Origin: Segetibacter aerophilus
GTDB taxonomy: Bacteria > Bacteroidota > Bacteroidia > Chitinophagales > Chitinophagaceae
Assembly (NCBI RefSeq): GCF_007991655.1
Contig: NZ_BJYT01000007.1
Location: forward strand, 62,001 to 126,000
Direction: 5' to 3'
Length of the DNA: 64,000 nt
The notes below the pieces were generated by a model, which had not been told where the DNA came from, did not search any database, and was given only the letters and a program-made list of their open reading frames with translations. A program made the position numbers and the translations under genes. Positions 52,976-61,080 of the stretch are shown here, one piece after another (position 1 is the stretch's first letter; every line of letters begins with the position of its first letter).

Positions 52976-53656
52976 ATGGAAACAACAACAGTAGGAGTAG
53001 ATACAAAATGGTGGAATGGAGGTAAAAGCCCGTTCAACGTGGAGTATGGAAAATTGATGATGTGGTATTTCTTGATGAGTGACAGCTTTACATTCGGAGC
53101 TTTTCTTATTGCATATGGTACTGTACGTTTTTCCAGCAACGGATGGCCTAATCCTAACGAAGTTTTCAAGTCTTACCCAGGCGCGGGTGAAGCAACTAAT
53201 GCTCCGCTTGTTTTCGTGAGTATCATGACTTTCATTTTGATTGTTAGTTCTGTTACGATGGTGCTTGCAGTGCATGCAGGGCATGAAAGGAATAAAAAGA
53301 AGGTGGTGACTTATCTTATCTGGACTATACTTGGCGGACTTGCTTTCTTAAGTTGCCAGGCATGGGAATGGAACCATTTGCATCATGAGGGTGCCTGGTG
53401 GGGAAGAAATCCTTTTGCAAATTCAGATGGAACAGGCTCTTCTACAAACTTTACCAACTTCTTTTTTACAATAACAGGCTTCCATGGCTTTCACGTTCTT
53501 TCCGGAGTGGTTATCAATATCGTTATGTTGATAATGACTTTGCTTGATACTTTCGAGAAAAAGGGACATTATCTGATGATAGAGAAGGCGGGTTTATACT
53601 GGCACTTTGTGGATCTTGTATGGGTTTTTGTGTTCACTTGCTTTTACCTACTTTAA
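52976..53656 (+). CDS. Haem-copper oxidase subunit III (second copy)
   Basis: This 226-residue membrane protein has the subunit III motifs FTITGFHGFHVLSGVVINIV and EKAGLYWHFVDLVWVFVFTCFY. Five to six helices are expected. The central extra-membrane part (SCQAWEWNHLHHEGAWWGRNPF, cut here to its His/Trp-rich core) is typical of Bacteroidota homologues. It should be a structural subunit beside the first copy. It has its own promoter candidate upstream and is followed 30 bases later by subunit IV. Confidence 0.92.
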   Translation: METTTVGVDTKWWNGGKSPFNVEYGKLMMWYFLMSDSFTFGAFLIAYGTVRFSSNGWPNPNEVFKSYPGAGEATNAPLVFVSIMTFILIVSSVTMVLAVHAGHERNKKKVVTYLIWTILGGLAFLSCQAWEWNHLHHEGAWWGRNPFANSDGTGSSTNFTNFFFTITGFHGFHVLSGVVINIVMLIMTLLDTFEKKGHYLMIEKAGLYWHFVDLVWVFVFTCFYLL

Positions 53657-53686
53657 TCAAAATAATTAATAATTTAATCAAACGGT

Positions 53687-54139
53687 ATGGAACATTCAGC
53701 ATCAATAGCAACAGATCCGGTTCACGATAACCACGGCGGTACTAAGGAAATCTGGAGAACGTTTTGGATCTTACTTGGTCTTACAATCGTTGAATTGATT
53801 TTAGGATATATAATGATTGGTGTAGAAAGTGCCGGCGGAAGGCTGGGACTAAAAGGAGCGATCATTATACTTATGCTTGCTAAGGCTTTTTATATCGTTG
53901 CCTATTTTATGCACTTGAAAGGTGAAATAAGAAACCTTGTAATGACGATTTTAGTACCGTTGTCCCTTTTGATTTGGGCCATCATTGCTTTCCTTTACGA
54001 GGGCGATTCTTATAGGAACAACAGGAACACCTATGATGCTTATACTCGTGAAAGAAGCGAAATACCGTCTAGCGATAAAAAGGCAGATGAAAAGGGCGCA
54101 CATGAAAAGAAGAGAACAGGCACGGAGACGATGGAGTAA
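53687..54139 (+). CDS. Cytochrome c oxidase subunit IV-family protein
   Basis: This 150-residue protein has three membrane helices (about 25-45, 55-78 and 82-105), the size and order of bacterial subunit IV (CtaF/CyoD-like). The third segment contains LAKAFYIVAYFMHLKGEIRN, a family hallmark. The C-terminal 40 residues are charged and probably disordered. It ends the oxidase operon: a strong terminator follows. Confidence 0.9.
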   Translation: MEHSASIATDPVHDNHGGTKEIWRTFWILLGLTIVELILGYIMIGVESAGGRLGLKGAIIILMLAKAFYIVAYFMHLKGEIRNLVMTILVPLSLLIWAIIAFLYEGDSYRNNRNTYDAYTRERSEIPSSDKKADEKGAHEKKRTGTETME

Positions 54140-54171
54140 CTGGTCGAATTTTAAAAACAATTAACCTGAAT

Positions 54172-54202
54172 AAACCATCGCTTATCCGGCGATGGTTTTT
54201 TT
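54172..54202 (+). terminator. Strong terminator of the act/cox operon
   Basis: AAACCATCGC (54172-54181) and GCGATGGTTT (54189-54198) form a perfect 10-base stem with a 7-base loop and a T run. The downstream SCO gene starts 17 bases after the stem, so its transcription is either read-through or from a promoter hidden here. Confidence 0.9.
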
Positions 54203-54214
54203 ATAAAAGATATC

Positions 54215-54949
54215 ATGAATAAGAAAGCAGTATTCGCACTTTGTATTGCTACGCTCATCCCTGTTGTTAGCTATGTTATTTTAAAACAAACGGGGGAAGA
54301 TGCTGTAGTAATGCCAAGAAAGTTTTTTGTGGACTCGGTTGTTACCAGGACAGTAGATGGTAAAACGACAACCGACACGATTTGGCACAAAACGGGAAAC
54401 ATTTCTTTAGTTAATCAATTAGGTGATAGTGTAAGCTTGTACGATATTCAGAACAAGGTGATTGTTGCGGATTTCTTTTTTACCCGGTGTCCTTCCATTT
54501 GTCCGTACATGACGAAAAACATGGCAAGATTGCAACAGTCTTTCTCGCACAACAATAAAAATGGGCGGAAAGTTATTGACTCTTCAATAGTTCGATTCGT
54601 GTCATTTTCAATTGATCCGCAAAGAGATTCTGTTGGAGCTTTAAGGAGGTACGCTGACAAATTTGGGGTGGATCACGACAATTGGTGGATGCTGACAGGA
54701 AATAGAAAAACTATTTATGATTTTGCTTTAAATGAATTAAAGTTAGGTTTAGTAGATGGGGAAGGGGTAGATACGTCGTTTATACATTCTCAAAAGTTTG
54801 TGTTGCTTGACAAGGACTACGTAGTAAGAGGGTACTATAATGGACTAGATACAACTTCATTGTCTACCCTTGCAAAAGACATAGGTCTACTTATGCTGGA
54901 AAAAGATAAAAAGAAAAAGTTCAACATATTTGAACCATCCTCGTTATAA
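54215..54949 (+). CDS. SCO1/SenC-family copper chaperone
   Basis: This 244-residue protein has an N-terminal membrane anchor (about 6-22) and a thioredoxin-like domain. The copper ligands are the cysteines of FFFTRCPSICPYM and the His of FIHSQKFVLLDKD. It delivers copper to the CuA site of CoxB. It lies just after the operon terminator and 21 bases before the DUF420 gene, so those two form a small unit. Confidence 0.93.
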   Translation: MNKKAVFALCIATLIPVVSYVILKQTGEDAVVMPRKFFVDSVVTRTVDGKTTTDTIWHKTGNISLVNQLGDSVSLYDIQNKVIVADFFFTRCPSICPYMTKNMARLQQSFSHNNKNGRKVIDSSIVRFVSFSIDPQRDSVGALRRYADKFGVDHDNWWMLTGNRKTIYDFALNELKLGLVDGEGVDTSFIHSQKFVLLDKDYVVRGYYNGLDTTSLSTLAKDIGLLMLEKDKKKKFNIFEPSSL

Positions 54950-54969
54950 GTTCCTTGAAAATTTGAAAT

Positions 54970-55554
54970 ATGTTAGAAGCTACATTCACAAAAAACGATA
55001 GGAAGGCATATTGGATAATAGGGATTTTCTCCGTTGTAGTTTTTGGGGTTATTGTCGCTCTTGGAAGTTTTAAGTTGAATTATCATCCTGGTTTTGATGT
55101 ACACATTTTCGCAAAATTCAATGCGGTTATAAACAGTTGTGTTGCCGTGCTGCTTATTGTAGCGTTGGTTGCAATTAAGAACGGAAAATATGAGCTGCAT
55201 CGAAACGTGATGCTTGGCGCAATGTTTTTGTCCGTCTTATTCCTGGTTTCCTACATAGCGCATCACTTGTTAGCAGGAGAAGCAAAGTTCGGAGATCTTA
55301 ACCATGATGGATTATTAGATGCCCAAGAGAAGTTGCAGGCTGGCAGTACAAGGGTTGTTTATCTATTGTTATTAGCAACTCACATTGTGCTTGCTGGAAT
55401 TATACTTCCGTTTATTTTATTTACGGCTTACCGCGCGCTTACAGGTGAATGGGAGAGGCATAAGAAGTTGGCAAAATACACGTGGCCTCTATGGTTGTAT
55501 GTAGCTGTAACAGGCCCGATTGTTTATTATTTAATCAGTCCTTACTATCACTGA
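54970..55554 (+). CDS. DUF420 membrane protein with an EF-hand-like loop
   Basis: This 194-residue membrane protein has four to five helices and resembles the DUF420 (YozB/CtaM-like) family found with oxidase assembly genes. Conserved His residues are HIFAKFNAVINS, SYIAHHLLAG and LATHIVLAGIILP. Between helices it carries DLNHDGLLDAQE (109-120), which fits the 12-residue EF-hand loop with acidic or oxygen ligands at positions 1, 3, 5, 9 and 12. This may bind calcium in the periplasm or cytoplasmic loop. The role in oxidase assembly is inferred from family context. Confidence 0.88.
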   Translation: MLEATFTKNDRKAYWIIGIFSVVVFGVIVALGSFKLNYHPGFDVHIFAKFNAVINSCVAVLLIVALVAIKNGKYELHRNVMLGAMFLSVLFLVSYIAHHLLAGEAKFGDLNHDGLLDAQEKLQAGSTRVVYLLLLATHIVLAGIILPFILFTAYRALTGEWERHKKLAKYTWPLWLYVAVTGPIVYYLISPYYH

Positions 55555-55577
55555 TTTTAGTAGACTTTTCTAAAATC
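55553..55577. terminator. Weak hairpin between convergent genes
   Basis: GATTTTAG and CTAAAATC (8 bases, 9-base loop) overlap the DUF420 stop. It is AT-only apart from the ends, so termination would be weak; it lies between convergent genes. Confidence 0.4.
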
Positions 55578-55614
55578 GGTAAAATCTTATCGCCGTGTTG
55601 AAACGAATTGAATA

Positions 55615-55992
55615 CTAGCCCAGTTCTACAATTGGATCCCAAAACACTTCTTTGAAGTTTATTATTTTTTCATCTTTTACTTGTATTCCTTCTTTTTGCA
55701 AAAGTTCCTCCATAAGTGTTGGAGTAGCAAAATGAGCTTTGCCACTTAGCATTCCGTTTCTATTTACGACTCTTTGAGCAGGTACTTTCGGCTGCACTAT
55801 AAAACTTGCATTCATTGCCCAGCCAACCATTCGTGCCGATGATTTTGTTCCAAGGTAAGTTGCTATCGCCCCATAAGTTGTAACCCGTCCTTTTGGTATT
55901 TGCCTCACAACATCCCACACATTCTGAAAGAAAGAATAATGCTTGCTATCATCAACGACTGGAAGTTTGTTTTCGCCACTACTCTTTTTCAT
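55615..55992 (-). CDS. Alkyltransferase-like protein (MGMT family without catalytic Cys)
   Basis: This 125-residue protein has the fold of the MGMT C-terminal domain: FFQNVWDVVRQIPKGRVTTYGAIA, the Arg-finger region TKSSARMVGWAMNAS (R54), and QKVPAQRVVNRNGMLSG in the active-site position. True methyltransferases have PCHRV; here the motif reads PAQRV, so both the Cys and the His are absent. Such ATL proteins bind alkylated bases and hand them to excision repair. It is the last gene of a ligA-DUF2461-ATL unit. Confidence 0.9.
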   Translation of the reverse strand: MKKSSGENKLPVVDDSKHYSFFQNVWDVVRQIPKGRVTTYGAIATYLGTKSSARMVGWAMNASFIVQPKVPAQRVVNRNGMLSGKAHFATPTLMEELLQKEGIQVKDEKIINFKEVFWDPIVELG

Positions 55993-56004
55993 GTCTGCGC
56001 TTGC

Positions 56005-56670
56005 TTATTCTAAAGAACGGTTTATAAATTTTATCAGAGGCATAAGTGCAGTGAAAGTCGCAACGATTTTTTTCAGCAAATCTTTAGACACAAGTTCATC
56101 ATCTGTTAATGGATGAATGGCTACCACACTTTTTAATTTGAGGACTTCAATAGCCGGGTTTTCTTTATCATATCCTTTTGGTTCACGGCTTAGTTTAAAT
56201 TCACCTTCCTCCAAGCCGCCATAGATTTTCTTAAACGCAGGTTCATTTAAAATTGCTGCAAACTCTTCCCAGCTGTAATCAATCTCCTGTCTGATTTTCT
56301 TTAATTGTGCAGCCTCGGGCATCCAAATACCGCCGCCTGCCATGCTTTTATTTCCGGGCTGAATATGTAGGTAGTAGCCCGCAAAGCCAGACTTCTTTCC
56401 TCCCCTGTCAAAACTGGCGCCCATGTGATGTTTGTAGGGAGTTTTGTCCTTGCTAAACCGCACATCACGGTATTGTCTAAAGATGCAGTTCTTTGCTTCC
56501 AAGGGTGCTATGTCAGGATCAATTTTTCCAAAAGATGAAATGATGTTTTTAACCAACGTTTCAAAATCCGACTTTGCTTCCTCAAACAAATGGCGGTTCT
56601 CATCGAACCATGCCTTATTGTTATTTTTCGTCAGGTTTTCTATGTAAGTAAGAGTCTCCCGTTGCAGCAT
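56005..56670 (-). CDS. DUF2461-family protein
   Basis: This 221-residue protein matches DUF2461, with NNNKAWFDENRHLFEEAKSDF at the N-terminus, CIFRQYRDVRFSKDKTPYKHHMGASF, and YYLHIQPGNKSMAGGGIWMPEAAQL. The family is widespread and of unknown function. It is encoded nine bases after ligA and 12 bases before the ATL gene, so translation is likely coupled. A role in DNA repair is suggested only by the neighbours. Confidence 0.9.
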   Translation of the reverse strand: MLQRETLTYIENLTKNNNKAWFDENRHLFEEAKSDFETLVKNIISSFGKIDPDIAPLEAKNCIFRQYRDVRFSKDKTPYKHHMGASFDRGGKKSGFAGYYLHIQPGNKSMAGGGIWMPEAAQLKKIRQEIDYSWEEFAAILNEPAFKKIYGGLEEGEFKLSREPKGYDKENPAIEVLKLKSVVAIHPLTDDELVSKDLLKKIVATFTALMPLIKFINRSLE

Positions 56671-56679
56671 TCTAAAAAT

Positions 56680-58797
56680 TTAAGCTGTTACATTTTGTTC
56701 TAAAAGTGCTATGAAATCGTCTTCACTAATAATTTTCACGGTGTGAATTTTCTTTGCTTTTTCCAGCTTGCTTCCTGCATCTTCTCCTACCACCAGGTAG
56801 TTTAACTTACTGCTTACGCTTCCCAAAAGCTTTCCTCCGTGTTGTTCTACCATTTCCTCGGCTTCGCTCCTTTTTAGCTTATTGAGAGTGCCTGTAAATA
56901 AAAAGGTCTGGCCACTCAATCCGCCTTCCTCAACAACTGCGTTTTTCTTGTTGTTCATTTCAACGCCCAATTCTTCCAGCTGTCGAAGCATCTCTATGTT
57001 TTGCTCATTTTGAAAAAAGGTATGAACACTCTTTGCCACCTTTACTCCAATATCTTCGAGTGTTTGCAGTTTTTCTTCTGAAAAATTCGAAAGGTCCATC
57101 AGATGATTAATTGAGTTAGCTAAGACCTTAGCAGTTGTTTCACCGACGTACCGAATGCCCAAGGCAAAGATTAGGCGGTTCAGAGGCTGGTGCTTAGATT
57201 CCTCAATAGCTGATTGAAGGTTATCAATAGACTTTTTACCAAATCCTGCCATTTTTCCAATTGAGGCAAAATCAAGTGTATAGATACCAGGAATATCCTT
57301 TAATAGTGCGAGCTCGTAAAATTTTCTAACGTTTGCTTCTCCAAAACTTTTAATGTCCATTGCATCTTTACTTACAAAATGGATCATTCTTTCAACCACT
57401 TGCGCAGGACATTCTATATTAACACACCTCCATGCAGCTTCTCCTTCTTCTTTATATAACTCGCTATCGCAGACAGGACAAGTTTTAGGAAATATAATTT
57501 CCGTTTCGCTTCCATCTCTAACTTCTTGCAGTGATTTTACAATATAAGGGATGACGTCACCGGCACGTTCTACTAAAACTGTATCACCTATTTTGAGATC
57601 CTTTTCTTTTATCACGTCTTCGTTGAACAACGAGATAGAACCAACTGTTACTCCACTGATGAAGACAGGATCAATCTTGGCAACAGGTGTAATTGACCCG
57701 GTTCTTCCAACCTGGAACTCTACGTTTCGCAATTTGCTGGTTGCTTGCCGGGCTTTGAATTTATAAGCAATCGCCCACCGCGGATGATGAGTTGTCATGC
57801 CCATCTGCTCCTGCAAATGGAGGTCGTTCACCTTTATTACCATTCCATCTATTTCGTAAGGAAGATTATCGCGTACGGCTTCAAACTCGTTGCAGTAATC
57901 AATAACAGCCTGTATTCCCTTGAGCACTTTCATTTCCTTTAAAGGACTTCTAAAACCAAGGTTCCAGAGCATTTGTAAAATGCCCGAATGCTGCTGAAGT
58001 AGTGTTTCCCTTTCAGAGTCTATAGGTTCACCTGTTTTTGTATAATAGCTGACATTATATAAAAATGCTTCCAGCTTTCTGCGCCCGACTTCTTTAGGAT
58101 CTTTCATCCGCAAACTTCCCGAAGCCGCATTGCGCGGGTTTGCAAGTGGAGCGATATTCTGTTCGGCTAACTGATCATTGTATTGCTTAAAGGCTTTTTT
58201 CGACATCATCATTTCGCCCCTGATCTCTATTTGCTGTACACCAAACAGGGAGAATGCTGCGGTTAAAGGGATCGAACGGATTTGCTTAATGTTGGTTGTT
58301 ATATCATCCCCTTCCATGCCGTTGCCTCGCGTGGCGCCTCTTGTCAATTGATCGTTTTCATAAATTAAAGAGATGCTCGCACCGTCAAACTTTGGCTCAA
58401 CACAATATTCCAATTCATCTTTTTTTGCCACTTCTCTTGCTTTCCTGTCCCAATCGATAAGGTCCTCCGCGTTGTAACTATTCTCCAAACTTAACATTGG
58501 TACAAGGTGGCGAACAGTTTTAAATGATGCATTGAGACTGTTACCAACTCGCTGGGTGGGAGAGCCTGTAGTTATTAATTCAGGGTTTGCTTTTTCTATT
58601 TTTTCGAGCAGCTTATACAATTGGTCATACTCCGTATCAGAGATTAGGGGGTCGTTTAAGATATAATAGCGGTATTCATGAAAATGAAGCACTTTTCGTA
58701 ATTCCTCAACAATTTCAAAAGCCTTTTCTGTGTGGTTTTCCTGTGCTAATTGCTTTGTAAGTTGTTGAAATTCCAGTATTTGTTTTGGTGAATACAT
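56680..58797 (-). CDS. ligA: NAD-dependent DNA ligase
   Basis: This 705-residue ligase has the usual order: domain Ia (HEYRYYILNDPLISDTEYDQL), the adenylation motif EPKFDGASISLIY with Lys136, GDDITTNIKQIRSIP, an OB fold, a zinc finger (CPVCDSELYKEE and WRCVNIECPAQV), helix-hairpin-helix repeats, and a C-terminal BRCT domain (QTFLFTGTLNKLKRSEAEEMVEQHGGK). It seals nicks during replication and repair. It heads a minus-strand operon with DUF2461 and ATL genes. The start is the first ATG of the frame. Confidence 0.97.
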   Translation of the reverse strand: MYSPKQILEFQQLTKQLAQENHTEKAFEIVEELRKVLHFHEYRYYILNDPLISDTEYDQLYKLLEKIEKANPELITTGSPTQRVGNSLNASFKTVRHLVPMLSLENSYNAEDLIDWDRKAREVAKKDELEYCVEPKFDGASISLIYENDQLTRGATRGNGMEGDDITTNIKQIRSIPLTAAFSLFGVQQIEIRGEMMMSKKAFKQYNDQLAEQNIAPLANPRNAASGSLRMKDPKEVGRRKLEAFLYNVSYYTKTGEPIDSERETLLQQHSGILQMLWNLGFRSPLKEMKVLKGIQAVIDYCNEFEAVRDNLPYEIDGMVIKVNDLHLQEQMGMTTHHPRWAIAYKFKARQATSKLRNVEFQVGRTGSITPVAKIDPVFISGVTVGSISLFNEDVIKEKDLKIGDTVLVERAGDVIPYIVKSLQEVRDGSETEIIFPKTCPVCDSELYKEEGEAAWRCVNIECPAQVVERMIHFVSKDAMDIKSFGEANVRKFYELALLKDIPGIYTLDFASIGKMAGFGKKSIDNLQSAIEESKHQPLNRLIFALGIRYVGETTAKVLANSINHLMDLSNFSEEKLQTLEDIGVKVAKSVHTFFQNEQNIEMLRQLEELGVEMNNKKNAVVEEGGLSGQTFLFTGTLNKLKRSEAEEMVEQHGGKLLGSVSSKLNYLVVGEDAGSKLEKAKKIHTVKIISEDDFIALLEQNVTA

Positions 58798-58960
58798 ACA
58801 GTAAAATTATCAATAAAGTTGCCGGTAAAGTTAGGCAGAAAAAGAGCTTGGTAAGAAATAGGAAGGGGCCAAGTGTTGCCTAAACATTTAGGCTGTAGTG
58901 TAACAGGAATTGTAGATAATGAAGGCATGATGGTATGGAGAGAAAGATTTTGAATAATAG

Positions 58961-58979
58961 ATGTATGTACATATATTTG
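58961..58979 (+). promoter_or_regulatory. MarR promoter with overlapping palindrome
   Basis: TATATTTG (58972-58979) fits the -7 consensus and lies four bases before the GTG. It overlaps a palindrome centred on GTAC: TATGTACATA (58964-58973), extended almost to 16 bases. The core TGTATGTACA recurs as TGTATATACA downstream of the gene, so the MarR protein may bind here and repress itself. Confidence 0.55.
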
Positions 58980-58983
58980 TGTT

Positions 58984-59439
58984 GTGAAACTAGAAGATGC
59001 AATAAAGACAGGAAAGTTTACTTCGGAGAAACAGAAGGCGGGATTGAATATTTTGTACACAGCCTGGTGGCTCAAAACTTTAATCAGCCAGGAATTAAAA
59101 GAGTTTGGGTTGACGCATGAGCAATACAACGTGTTACGAATTTTAAAAGGGAAGCACCCGGAGAAGATGTGTGTAAGAGATATTGGCGGTAGAATGATAG
59201 AACGAAATTCAAATGTGCCTCGGATAATAGATCGGTTGGTGGCAAAGAAATTTGTTGACAGGTCAACTTCGGATATTGATAAAAGAGAAACCGTTATTAC
59301 CCTTACAACTGATGGCATGACTGTTTTAGAAAATGCAAATAAGAAAGTGGACGGACTGTTCAATAGTACAGTGTTGATGAGTGAAGAGAACGCGACGGAG
59401 CTAAATTTCCTGCTGGAAAACTTAAGGACTAAGGAGTAA
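58984..59439 (+). CDS. MarR-family transcriptional regulator
   Basis: This 151-residue regulator has the MarR winged-helix fold: LTHEQYNVLRILKGKHPE, MCVRDIGGRMIERNSNVPRIIDRLVAKKFVDRST, and IDKRETVITLTTDGM, whose DKR..T.ITLT is the wing. The start is GTG at 58984, supported by the frame and the promoter box just upstream. It is followed by pirin and YceI genes in the same direction. MarR proteins usually answer to phenolic or oxidative ligands; the ligand here is unknown. Confidence 0.9.
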   Translation: MKLEDAIKTGKFTSEKQKAGLNILYTAWWLKTLISQELKEFGLTHEQYNVLRILKGKHPEKMCVRDIGGRMIERNSNVPRIIDRLVAKKFVDRSTSDIDKRETVITLTTDGMTVLENANKKVDGLFNSTVLMSEENATELNFLLENLRTKE

Positions 59440-59457
59440 AAAAATTTGCTTCAATAA

Positions 59458-59469
59458 GTGTATATACAC
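59458..59469 (+). promoter_or_regulatory. Palindrome before pirin, probable MarR operator
   Basis: GTGTATATACAC is a perfect 12-base palindrome, 14 bases before the pirin ATG. Its core TGTATATACA matches the core of the palindrome at the marR promoter (TGTATGTACA) in nine of ten positions. Confidence 0.55.
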
Positions 59470-59483
59470 GTAAAGTAAGAATT

Positions 59484-60194
59484 ATGAAAACGATACTTCA
59501 TGCTGCAGACCGAAGAGGTCATGTCAGTTTCGGGTGGTTGGATAGTCATCATTCATTCAGCTTCGGAAATTATTACGATCCTGAAAAATTGCACTTTGGA
59601 ATGTTAAGAGTGTTGAACGATGATATTATTACAGGTGGTTCCGGTTTTGGAACACATCCTCATGATAATATGGAGATCGTTTCTATTCCTTTACAAGGAG
59701 CGATAGAACATAAAGACAGTACGGGGACACAAGCGGTAATCAACGTGAATGACGTACAAATTATGAGTGCCGGTACAGGCATTAAGCATTCGGAGTACAA
59801 CCATTATAAAGACAAAGACGCAAACTTTTTACAAATCTGGATTATTCCTAAAAAAAGAAACATTGAACCTAGGTATGACCAGAAGAGTTTTGATCCTGCA
59901 GAACGGGTAAATCAATTTCAAACTGTGGTAGCACCTGATGATGATAAAGCTACCTGGATCAACCAGGACGCATGGCTTTCGCTCGGCAATTTTAAAGGAG
60001 GCTTCACTACCTCTTATGTTATAAAAAAAGCCGGTAATGGTGTCTACGCTTTTGTTCTTAATGGCAGTGTTACAATAAATGAGCAAACCCTTTACAAAAG
60101 GGATGCACTGGGCATATGGGATATTGAACAACTTGAAATAGAAGCGACTACTGACTCAGAATTATTGTTGATCGATGTGCCAATGGTGGCTTAA
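59484..60194 (+). CDS. Pirin-family cupin protein
   Basis: This 236-residue protein has the pirin start (FGWLDSHHSFSFGNYYDPEKLHFG) and metal-binding region GFGTHPHDNMEIVSIPLQGAIEHKD with HxH, and HSEYNHYKDKDANFLQIWI. Pirins are bicupin proteins; some act as quercetin dioxygenases or redox sensors. The order marR-pirin-yceI with a shared palindrome suggests control by the upstream regulator and a stress or detoxification role. Confidence 0.92.
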   Translation: MKTILHAADRRGHVSFGWLDSHHSFSFGNYYDPEKLHFGMLRVLNDDIITGGSGFGTHPHDNMEIVSIPLQGAIEHKDSTGTQAVINVNDVQIMSAGTGIKHSEYNHYKDKDANFLQIWIIPKKRNIEPRYDQKSFDPAERVNQFQTVVAPDDDKATWINQDAWLSLGNFKGGFTTSYVIKKAGNGVYAFVLNGSVTINEQTLYKRDALGIWDIEQLEIEATTDSELLLIDVPMVA

Positions 60195-60233
60195 GAAGCG
60201 TATTAATTATATCAAATAAATAAAAAAGGAAAA

Positions 60234-60761
60234 ATGGCAACTTACAAAATTGATGTAGATCACTCAGACATTATGTTCAAGGTAAAACACCTTATGATTT
60301 CAACAGTATCAGGTATTTTCAAAAAGTTTGACGCAACGCTTGAAGTAAACGAACAGGATTTAAGTGATGCAAAAGTGACCTTTGAAGCAGATGTCGACAG
60401 CGTAGATACAAAGAATGAACAACGGGACGCTCATCTAAAAAGTGACGACTTTTTCAACGCTGAGCAATTTCCTAAAATGACTTTCAAGTCTACAAGCATT
60501 AAAAAAGTTGGCAATGATGAATATACCCTTACCGGTGACTTTACCATTCGTGATATTACAAAGTCTATCGACCTGAAGGTGGAGTATAACGGTAGCACAA
60601 AGGATCCGTGGGGACAAGAGAGAATGGGATTCGAAGTGTCGGGAAAAATTAACCGTAAGGAGTACGGGCTTAAATGGAGTGCAGTAACTGAAGCCGGTGG
60701 ATTGGTAGTAGCTGATGATGTAAAACTGGCAATGAATGTGGAAATGGTAAAACAGGCGTAA
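60234..60761 (+). CDS. YceI-family lipid-binding protein
   Basis: This 175-residue protein is of the YceI beta-barrel family: MATYKIDVDHSDIMFKVKHLMISTVSGIFKKF at the N-terminus, then FKSTSIKKVGNDEYTLTGDFTIRD. It has no signal peptide, unlike E. coli YceI, so it is probably cytoplasmic. YceI proteins bind isoprenoid or amide lipids. It lies 39 bases after pirin in the same unit. Confidence 0.92.
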   Translation: MATYKIDVDHSDIMFKVKHLMISTVSGIFKKFDATLEVNEQDLSDAKVTFEADVDSVDTKNEQRDAHLKSDDFFNAEQFPKMTFKSTSIKKVGNDEYTLTGDFTIRDITKSIDLKVEYNGSTKDPWGQERMGFEVSGKINRKEYGLKWSAVTEAGGLVVADDVKLAMNVEMVKQA

Positions 60762-60781
60762 TTGCGAAACGACATTGTGAG

Positions 60782-60816
60782 AAGCGGGCCAGCACTAAAA
60801 GCGTGGCTCGCTTTTC
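60782..60816 (+). terminator. Terminator of the marR-pirin-yceI unit
   Basis: AAGCGGGCCAGC and GCGTGGCTCGCTT pair over most of their length with two mismatches, followed by a short T run. Confidence 0.7.
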
Positions 60817-61080
60817 ATTATTTTTTATATAGCTTTTCACGTTTTCGAGACCTTTTTTGCAGATTCAAAAATCCGTCTTGAGCGCTTTTGAAAATAAGAG
60901 TAAAACAAGAAGGCAAATTTATTGTTATAGAGGTGGCGGAAAGAGCAGGTGGAGGTTTGGTTAAAAAAAGATGAGATTTACAGGAATTGAATAATTGCTG
61001 ATTGGAGCACAAATAGTACAAGAGAGTGACACAACAATGTTGCCCAAAGGGTGGCTGGCGGTCGCAAAAAAAGAATAGTA
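60817..61080. other. Gap between yceI and FMN reductase
   Basis: No gene is seen. The stretch is AT-rich with repeat copy E (61015-61072) at its right end, eight bases before the FMN reductase ATG. The reading frames crossing it lack coding features. No -7 box with exact consensus was found close to the gene. Confidence 0.65.
61015..61072 (+). repeat. Dispersed 58-bp intergenic repeat, copy E
   Basis: It reads AGTACAAG, AGAGTGAC, ACAACAATGT, a 17-base middle, and GCGGTCGCAAAAAAA. Length is 58 bases. It lies directly before the FMN reductase and would form most of its leader. Confidence 0.72.

Noticed and set aside
52829-53284. 151-residue minus-strand frame opposite oxidase subunit III
   Set aside because: It is antisense to a well-supported gene and Cys/His-rich only by reverse reading.
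58746-59363. 205-residue minus-strand frame opposite marR
   Set aside because: It lies opposite a clear MarR gene, is rich in Phe, Ser and Ile as antisense frames are, and shows no motif.
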